From an uncultured Burkholderiales bacterium (GTDB lineage Bacteria > Pseudomonadota > Gammaproteobacteria > Burkholderiales > Burkholderiaceae_C), in NCBI GenBank assembly GCA_903952885.1, contig CAJBHE010000131.1, positions 1-11,716 on the forward strand: 11,716 bases of DNA. Reading direction: 5' to 3'. The notes beneath the pieces are model-generated. The model was not told the DNA's origin. It saw only the letters and a program-made list of their open reading frames with translations, and ran no database searches. The position numbers were made by a program, and so were the translations under genes. How positions within the stretch are numbered: position 1 is the stretch's first letter; every line of letters starts with the position of its first letter. Shown one piece after another: positions 6,894 through 11,716 of this stretch.

Positions 6894-7469
6894 ATGTTGT
6901 TGGTTTTGGTGGGTCTGCCGGGTTCCGGCAAAACGACCGTTGGGCGTCAATTGGCGCGTCGACTTCACCTCCCCTTTGTTGATTCGGATCACGCGATTGA
7001 GAACCGCTTGGGTTGCTCGGTCCGCGAATATTTCGAACGCGAAGGGGAAGACCGCTTTCGCGACCTCGAATCTGAAGTGTTGGCCGACTTGAGCCACAGC
7101 TATCAAGGGGTGTTGTCTACCGGAGGTGGTTCGGTGCTGCGCCCCATCAACCGCGAACGACTGCGCGAAAACGGCCAAGTGTTTTATTTGCGCTCCAGCC
7201 CCGAGGAAGTGTTTCACCGATTACGCAACGACCAAAACCGCCCCTTGCTGCAAGTGGCCGATCCGCAAGCCCGTTTGCGCGAGCTGCTCGAGGTGCGTGA
7301 TCCGCTGTATCGCGCAGCCGCCCATTACGTCATCGAAACAGGCCGCCCCAACGTGGCTGCCTTGGTCAACATGATCGTGTCACAGCTCGAACTCGCTGGC
7401 CACATCAAACCCGTTTCGCCCACTGCGCCTGCCGACCGTCCCCGCGTGTCGCCCCCTCACAGAATCTGA
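6894..7469 (+). CDS. aroK: Shikimate kinase AroK
   Basis: A 191-residue P-loop kinase that phosphorylates shikimate at the 3-hydroxyl using ATP, the fifth step of the shikimate pathway. Visible: Walker A GLPGSGKT at 7-14, the shikimate-binding DSD at 30-32, FRDLE with Arg56, the GGG motif at 77-79, and the lid segment RNDQNRPLL. The family is usually about 170-180 residues; the extra length is a Pro-rich C-terminal tail (PVSPTAPADRPRVSPPHRI) unlikely to be catalytic. It sits eight bases after pilQ and three bases before aroB with no visible promoter or terminator, so it probably shares the pilus transcript. The Shine-Dalgarno is weak (AAGAAAG). Confidence 0.97.
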   Translation: MLLVLVGLPGSGKTTVGRQLARRLHLPFVDSDHAIENRLGCSVREYFEREGEDRFRDLESEVLADLSHSYQGVLSTGGGSVLRPINRERLRENGQVFYLRSSPEEVFHRLRNDQNRPLLQVADPQARLRELLEVRDPLYRAAAHYVIETGRPNVAALVNMIVSQLELAGHIKPVSPTAPADRPRVSPPHRI

Positions 7470-7472
7470 GTT

Positions 7473-8573
7473 ATGTCCAACACCCCACACCTCGAACGCG
7501 TTGCCATTGATTTGGGCGACCGAAGCTATCAAATTTTGATTGGCGAGCAGTTGCTTGACGCGGCCAGCACTTGGGCAGACTTGCCAAAAGCCTCTGCTGC
7601 CCTCATCGTCACCAACGACACCGTGGGCCCTATTTATGCCCAGCGTTTGCAAGCCGCCCTTGCACCGCTCTACAAACACGTGCACACCGTGGCCTTGCCC
7701 GATGGCGAGAGCCACAAAGATTGGCAAACGCTGAATCTAATTTTTGACGAGCTGCTGGGCAAAGGCGCTGATCGCAAAACCGTGCTGTTCGCCTTGGGCG
7801 GCGGCGTGGTGGGCGACATGACCGGCTTTGCCGCCGCGTGCTACATGCGCGGCGTGCCCTTTGTGCAAGTGCCTACCACTTTGTTGGCGCAGGTCGATTC
7901 ATCGGTGGGCGGCAAAACCGCCATCAACCACCCCATTGGCAAAAACATGATTGGTGCGTTCTACCAACCGCAACGCGTGGTGTGCGACCTCGACACCTTG
8001 CAAACCTTGCCCCAGCGCGAAATGAGCGCGGGTTTGGCCGAAGTCATCAAATACGGCCCCATCGCCGACATGCAATTCTTGGATTGGATTGACTCCCACC
8101 TCGATGCCCTCTTGGCGCGTGACCCAAAAGCCTTGGCGCACGCTGTCAAGCGCAGTTGCGAAATCAAAGCCTGGGTGGTGAACCAAGATGAACGCGAAGG
8201 TGGCATTCGCGCCATCCTGAATTTCGGCCATACGTTTGGCCACGCCATCGAGGCGGGCTTGGGTTTTGGCGAATGGCTGCACGGCGAAGCCGTGGGCTGC
8301 GGCATGGTCATGGCCTCGCACCTGTCACAACGTTTGGGTTTGGTGGACGAGGCGTTTGTCTTGCGCTTCACTGCACTCATCGAACGCGCAGGCCTGCCCA
8401 TCGTCGGCCCCAAACTCGGCGCAGACGAATACTTGCACCACATGCGCGTGGACAAAAAAGCAGAGGCAGGCGAAATCAAATTCGTCCTCATCGACAAGCC
8501 CGGCACGGCCATCGTGCGCGGCGCACCCGATGCTTTGGTAGCGCAAGTGATCGACGACTGTTGTGAACGTTAA
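7473..8573 (+). CDS. aroB: 3-dehydroquinate synthase AroB
   Basis: A 366-residue enzyme, normal for the family. It converts DAHP to 3-dehydroquinate (second step of the shikimate pathway) using NAD+ and a divalent metal. Visible: the nucleotide-binding GGGVVGDMTGF at 109-119, the active-site segment PTTLLAQVDSSVGGKTAIN at 134-152, AEVIKYG with the metal ligand Glu190, NFGHTFGHAIE with His254, and HGEAVGCGM with His271 as the other expected zinc ligands. All key residues are present. It is three bases downstream of aroK; aroK-aroB is the standard pairing after pilQ. A 138-bp non-coding gap with a long hairpin follows it. Confidence 0.98.
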   Translation: MSNTPHLERVAIDLGDRSYQILIGEQLLDAASTWADLPKASAALIVTNDTVGPIYAQRLQAALAPLYKHVHTVALPDGESHKDWQTLNLIFDELLGKGADRKTVLFALGGGVVGDMTGFAAACYMRGVPFVQVPTTLLAQVDSSVGGKTAINHPIGKNMIGAFYQPQRVVCDLDTLQTLPQREMSAGLAEVIKYGPIADMQFLDWIDSHLDALLARDPKALAHAVKRSCEIKAWVVNQDEREGGIRAILNFGHTFGHAIEAGLGFGEWLHGEAVGCGMVMASHLSQRLGLVDEAFVLRFTALIERAGLPIVGPKLGADEYLHHMRVDKKAEAGEIKFVLIDKPGTAIVRGAPDALVAQVIDDCCER

Positions 8574-8615
8574 GCGTGGCGAAGTCAGGCGAGTGCAACA
8601 AAGCCCCGCCGCAGT

Positions 8616-8690
8616 CTGTCGGTATGGGTTATGTGCCGCTGATGATTTCTGGCACAGCATGAAGAAGCGGCACATAACCCATGCCGACAG
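8616..8690 (+). repeat. Long inverted repeat (25-bp stem, 25-base loop) between aroB and the dNTPase gene
   Basis: The arms are 8616-8640 and 8666-8690 (left arm CTGTCGGTATGGGTTATGTG plus CCGCT). They pair over 25 positions with one exception, T8623 opposite G8683. In a plus-strand transcript that pair is a G-U wobble, so the RNA stem is continuous; in a minus-strand transcript it is an A-C mismatch. The spacer holds an extra GGCACA (8651-8656), which could pair instead with TGTGCC (8632-8637), giving an alternative short hairpin. No T run follows on either strand, so a simple intrinsic terminator is unlikely. The rest of the 138-bp gap (8574-8711) shows no clear promoter or open reading frame. 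Confidence 0.85.
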
Positions 8691-8711
8691 CGAGTACAGA
8701 AAAGAATAGCA

Positions 8712-9845
8712 ATGGCCCACCTCGCTACCTACGCCTGTCAGCCTGAAGAGTCCCGTGGCCGCCGCCACGCAGAACCCCAACTTCCCGCCCACGCCTCCAG
8801 CGTGCGCAACCCGCATCAGCGCGACCGCGACCGCATCGTTCACTCCACAGCCTTTCGCCGCTTGGTTTACAAGACGCAAGTCTTCTTGAACCACGAAGGC
8901 GACTTGTTTCGCACGCGCATGACGCACTCGTTGGAGGTTGCGCAACTGGGGCGCTCCATCGCACGTGCGTTGAATTTGAACGAAGACTTGGTGGAAGCGA
9001 TCGCCTTGGCGCACGACCTAGGCCACACGCCTTTCGGTCACGCCGGTCAAGACGCGTTGAACGAATGCATGGCCCCTTTCGGTGGCTTCGAGCACAACCT
9101 GCAAAGCCTGCGCGTGGTGGATGAGCTGGAAGAACGTTACCCCGCATTCAACGGCTTGAACCTGAGCTTTGAAACACGCGAAGGCATCTTGAAGCACTGC
9201 GCGCGTCGCAATGCAGAACTCATCAATGCACAAGAGCCCGGTGGCGTTGCCGCTCGTTTCTTGAATGGCACACAGCCCAGCCTAGAAGCACAACTGTGCA
9301 ATTTGGCCGACGCCATTGCCTACAACGCGCACGACATTGACGACGGCGTGCGCTCTGGCTTGCTCACGCTCGACCAGTTGCAGGACGTGTCGTTGTTTGC
9401 CCGTTATCACGCACAAACTTTGGCCGATTACCCGCAGCTTCAGGGCCGCCGCGTGCTGTACGAAACCATTCGCCGCATGTTGAGTGACCAGGTGTATGAC
9501 GTCATCAACGCCACCCGCGCAGCGCTGAAACAACACGCGCCCACCAGTGCAGACGAAGCGCGTCAGTGCCCAGCCATCGTGCAGTTCAGTGCAGCGATGT
9601 TCGAAGAGTCGAAAGCGCTCAAGTCGTTCTTGTTCCGCAATTTGTACCGTCACCCGCAGGTGATTGAGACCACCGATTGGGCGCGTGGTGTGGTGCGTGA
9701 TTTGTTTGCTGTTTACTTGGCGAAACCTCAAGAAATGCCCGCAGCCTACGCCCAGCGCAGCGATGTGCCGCGTGCCGTGGCCGACTACTTGTCTGGCATG
9801 ACTGACCGTTTCGCCACGCGTGAACACACCAGACTGACCGCATGA
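8712..9845 (+). CDS. dgt: dGTPase-like HD-domain deoxynucleoside triphosphate triphosphohydrolase
   Basis: A 377-residue HD-superfamily protein of the Dgt-like dNTPase family, which splits dNTPs into deoxynucleosides and triphosphate and so controls nucleotide pools. Visible: an N-terminal RNPHQRDRDRIVHSTAFRRL segment (32-51), RTRMTHSLEVAQ with the metal ligand His72, the HD pair in AHDLGHTPFGHAG (His101, Asp102), and LADAIAYNAHDIDDG with Asp200. All expected metal ligands are intact. The substrate preference (dGTP or broader) cannot be read from the sequence, so the symbol is by family. The start at 8712 has only a weak AAAG upstream. The stop overlaps the next gene's start (ATGA), so the two are probably translationally coupled. 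Confidence 0.93.
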   Translation: MAHLATYACQPEESRGRRHAEPQLPAHASSVRNPHQRDRDRIVHSTAFRRLVYKTQVFLNHEGDLFRTRMTHSLEVAQLGRSIARALNLNEDLVEAIALAHDLGHTPFGHAGQDALNECMAPFGGFEHNLQSLRVVDELEERYPAFNGLNLSFETREGILKHCARRNAELINAQEPGGVAARFLNGTQPSLEAQLCNLADAIAYNAHDIDDGVRSGLLTLDQLQDVSLFARYHAQTLADYPQLQGRRVLYETIRRMLSDQVYDVINATRAALKQHAPTSADEARQCPAIVQFSAAMFEESKALKSFLFRNLYRHPQVIETTDWARGVVRDLFAVYLAKPQEMPAAYAQRSDVPRAVADYLSGMTDRFATREHTRLTA

Positions 9846-10402
9846 CTGACTTAGAAAAAACCGCCATCGAAGACACGCAAAAGTGGCTGCTAGAAGCTGT
9901 GGTGGGCCTGAACTTGTGCCCCTTCGCCAAAGCGGTAGTGGTCAAAGACATGGTTCGCTACCGCGTGTGCGCATCTGCCGAGCCTGCCGACTTGCTGGCC
10001 ATGTTGCGCGAAGAGTTGCAGCACTTGGCCGAGGCTGACCCAGACAAGTTAGACACCACGCTGCTCATTGCGCCCAACGCCTTGCCCGATTTTTTGGACT
10101 TCAACGATTTCTTGGCCGACTGCGACGAAGTGCTGATGGACTTAGAACTCGACGGCGTGCTGCAAGTGGCCGACTTTCACCCGCGCTACCAATTTGGCGG
10201 CACAGATGTGGACGATATCGAGAACTTCACCAACCGTACGCCGTTCCCCACGCTGCACCTGCTGCGCGAAGCCAGCATTGATAAAGCGGTGGAGGCCTAT
10301 CCTGATGCGTCCCTCATCTTCGAGCGCAATATTGAGGTGTTGAATAAGTTGGGGCGTGAAGGTTGGAGCAAGCTGGGCATCGCTTGTCGACTGCACAATT
10401 AA
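9842..10402 (+). CDS. DUF1415 family protein
   Basis: A 186-residue soluble protein with no signal peptide or membrane segment. It matches the DUF1415 family by its conserved pieces: an N-terminal helix leading to GLNLCPFA (22-29), a central acidic region, FHPRYQFGG at 112-120, and NRTPFPTLHLLRE at 131-143. The conserved Cys26, His113 and Arg115 suggest a ligand or catalytic site, but no function is established for the family and none is assigned here. Its four-base overlap with the dNTPase gene and the three-base gap to the methyltransferase place it in one transcript with both. Confidence 0.88.
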   Translation: MTDLEKTAIEDTQKWLLEAVVGLNLCPFAKAVVVKDMVRYRVCASAEPADLLAMLREELQHLAEADPDKLDTTLLIAPNALPDFLDFNDFLADCDEVLMDLELDGVLQVADFHPRYQFGGTDVDDIENFTNRTPFPTLHLLREASIDKAVEAYPDASLIFERNIEVLNKLGREGWSKLGIACRLHN

Positions 10403-10405
10403 TCT

Positions 10406-11266
10406 ATGTACAAACACAAACCCGCCGTCGCCCCCAAACCTCTAGACTTCGATCTACGCCCCGGCCAGTCCATCGAGTTGCTCAAAGAGCTGCACATCCT
10501 CACCCGCGACGGCAAGCTCAACCAAGATTCACGCCGCAAGCTCAAGCAGGTGTATCACCTGTTTCAGTTCATCGAGAAGTTGCTGAATGAACTTCCCGCC
10601 AGCGAGCAAGGCCCCACCTTGGCCGACCACGGCGCGGGCAAGTCGTATTTGGGTTTCATCATTTACGACTTGTTTTTCAAAGCCTTAGGGCAAGGCAGTA
10701 TTTACGGCATCGAGACGCGCAGCGAGTTGGTCGAATCGTCTAAATCACTGGCGCAGCGCTTGGGCTTTGACCGCATGAAGTTTCTCAACCTCAGCGTGGC
10801 CGAGTCCGCGCACAGCGATGCCTTGCCCGACCAGATTGATGTGGTCACCGCGCTACACGCCTGCGACACCGCCACTGATGACGCGATTGCGTTTGGCCTG
10901 CAAAAGAAAGCCAAATACATGGTGCTCGTGCCGTGTTGCCAAGCCGAGTTGGCGCGCGCGCTCAACAAAAACAAAGCGCTCAATTTGCAGCGCACGCCGC
11001 TGGCCGAGCTGTGGCGTCACCCGCTGCACACGCGCGAGATGGGAAGCCAGCTCACCAACGTGTTGCGTTGTTTGTACCTAGAAGCGATGGGCTACCAAGT
11101 GACTGTGACCGAGCTGGTGGGCTGGGAGCACAGCATGAAAAACGAACTCATCTTGGCCAAATACACAGGGCAGAAAAAGCGTAGCTCGGCTGAGCGGTTG
11201 TCTGCTTTGTTGGAAGAGTTCGGCTTGCAAGAGTTGGCTGAAGACCGATTCAAAATTGCCGCTTAA
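10406..11266 (+). CDS. SAM-dependent methyltransferase (Methyltransf_32-like)
   Basis: A 286-residue class I methyltransferase. SAM motif I is DHGAGKSYLGF (74-84) and an acidic ribose-binding position follows strand 2 (IYGIETR, Glu103). LHACDTATDDAI (150-161) and PCCQAE (176-181) are the characteristic blocks of the Methyltransf_32 group, and the C terminus carries VGWEHSMKNELILAKY. No signal peptide or membrane helix is present. The substrate is unknown; relatives in this group are poorly characterised and an RNA or protein target is possible. It follows the DUF1415 gene by three bases without a Shine-Dalgarno. A Lys/Arg-rich N terminus (MYKHKP) and a basic stretch at 257-259 could contact nucleic acid, which is speculation. 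A transposase-like gene starts 34 bases after its stop. Confidence 0.85.
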   Translation: MYKHKPAVAPKPLDFDLRPGQSIELLKELHILTRDGKLNQDSRRKLKQVYHLFQFIEKLLNELPASEQGPTLADHGAGKSYLGFIIYDLFFKALGQGSIYGIETRSELVESSKSLAQRLGFDRMKFLNLSVAESAHSDALPDQIDVVTALHACDTATDDAIAFGLQKKAKYMVLVPCCQAELARALNKNKALNLQRTPLAELWRHPLHTREMGSQLTNVLRCLYLEAMGYQVTVTELVGWEHSMKNELILAKYTGQKKRSSAERLSALLEEFGLQELAEDRFKIAA

Positions 11267-11300
11267 TTAATCGGGGTCAGGTTCGAATTACCATCTGCAG
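11264..11300 (+). other. Left flank of the transposase-like gene with TTAATTAA and GGGGTCAGG
   Basis: The short gap starts in the methyltransferase stop (TTAATTAA at 11263-11270, an 8-bp palindrome overlapping it) and contains GGGGTCAGGTTCGAATTACC at 11273-11292. It includes the 6-bp palindrome TTCGAA. This could be the boundary of the element carrying the transposase gene, but no second end is in the window to compare with. Confidence 0.3.
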
Positions 11301-11716
11301 ATGGCTCGCCTCCCTCGTCTCACCGTCACCGGTTATCCGCACCACGTCATCCTGCGGGGCAACAACCGACAAGACATTTTTCGCAGCACCGCTGATTACC
11401 AGCGCATGCTCGAGTTGTTGTTCGAGCACAGCCGTGCGCGCAAGGTCGACATTCACGCCTATGTGTTGATGGGCAACCATCTGCACTTGCTGCTCACGCC
11501 GCAAGAAGATCAGGGCCTGCCCAAAATGATGCAGGCCGTGGGCCGCAGCTATGTTCAGGTGTTCAACAAAGTGCACGCCCGCACCGGCACGCTGTGGGAA
11601 GGCCGCTACCGCTCCACGCTCATTCAGACCGACCGTTACTTGCTGGCCTGCATGGCCTACATCGACCTCAACCCTGTGCGCGCGCTCATGGTGGCGCAGC
11701 CCGAAGACTATGCATG
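11301..11716 (+). CDS. Y1/REP-associated tyrosine transposase (RAYT-like), 5' part
   Basis: An open frame from ATG 11301 runs off the right edge after 138 codons. It matches the Y1_Tnp (IS200-like/TnpA_REP) family: HVILRGNNRQDIF near the N terminus, YVLMGNHLHLLLTP with the HUH pair His60/His62, candidate nucleophile Tyr84 in GRSYVQVFNK, LWEGRYRS at 98-105 and YIDLNPVRA at 120-128. Such proteins cut and join single-stranded DNA through a 5'-phosphotyrosine link. Chromosomal copies of the RAYT branch are often domesticated and linked to REP hairpins. The catalytic motifs are intact in the visible part; the C terminus, which separates RAYTs from true transposases, is outside the window. No ribosome-binding site is seen. 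Confidence 0.85.
   Translation, partial: MARLPRLTVTGYPHHVILRGNNRQDIFRSTADYQRMLELLFEHSRARKVDIHAYVLMGNHLHLLLTPQEDQGLPKMMQAVGRSYVQVFNKVHARTGTLWEGRYRSTLIQTDRYLLACMAYIDLNPVRALMVAQPEDYA

Noticed and set aside
8616..8690. Inverted repeat as an ordinary intrinsic terminator of aroB
   Set aside because: No T run follows the stem on either strand and the loop is 25 bases long, so it is listed as a repeat of unknown role.
8325..9014. Minus-strand open frame (229 codons) spanning the aroB end, the hairpin gap and the dgt start
   Set aside because: Antisense to two conserved genes; no family features in the translation; the frame stays open because of codon bias in the genes.

Overview
The window looks like chromosomal DNA of a betaproteobacterium, most likely order Burkholderiales and probably Comamonadaceae. 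The evidence is protein style (CyaY starting MTDLEF, LptM, DUF1415), moderate-to-high GC, and gene order. PBP1a lies divergent to a type IV pilus operon that continues into aroK-aroB and a dNTPase gene, the arrangement known around pilMNOPQ in beta- and gammaproteobacteria. The family placement is inference; no rRNA or marker gene is present.

Layout. (1) Positions 6-266, minus strand: small lipoprotein LptM, reading out of the window. (2) 280-609, plus: frataxin CyaY, head-to-head with lptM with almost no space between. (3) 623-659: a perfect 17-bp hairpin between convergent cyaY and mrcA; the mrcA stop codon lies inside it. (4) 656-3031, minus: bifunctional penicillin-binding protein 1a. (5) 3032-3152: divergent control region with a perfect TATAAT for mrcA and a 12-bp palindrome. 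(6) 3153-6885, plus: a compacted type IV pilus alignment operon. (7) 6894-8573: aroK and aroB. (8) 8574-8711: a non-coding gap holding a 25-bp-stem inverted repeat. (9) 8712-11266: dNTPase-like gene, a DUF1415 gene and a SAM-dependent methyltransferase, tightly packed. (10) 11301 to the window end: 5' part of a Y1/REP-associated tyrosine transposase.

The most notable part is the pilus operon. Where five genes pilM, pilN, pilO, pilP and pilQ are expected, only three are present. The first is a PilM-PilN fusion that has lost the C-terminal half of the actin-like PilM domain. The second is a PilO-PilP fusion whose PilP part has no lipoprotein signal. The third is a secretin of about 521 residues with no room for the AMIN peptidoglycan-binding domains usual in PilQ. 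Fusions follow normal gene order and join proteins that are neighbours in the complex. The first fusion resembles the domain plan of type II secretion GspL. The three genes overlap or abut by 1-4 bases and have good Shine-Dalgarno sites, so they look maintained rather than decayed. This gives a minimal alignment complex: two inner-membrane proteins plus a short secretin.

The remaining genes are housekeeping: iron handling (CyaY), LPS-transporter maturation (LptM), peptidoglycan synthesis (PBP1a), the shikimate pathway (AroK, AroB) and dNTP hydrolysis, plus two poorly characterised proteins. No CRISPR array, tRNA or rRNA was seen.
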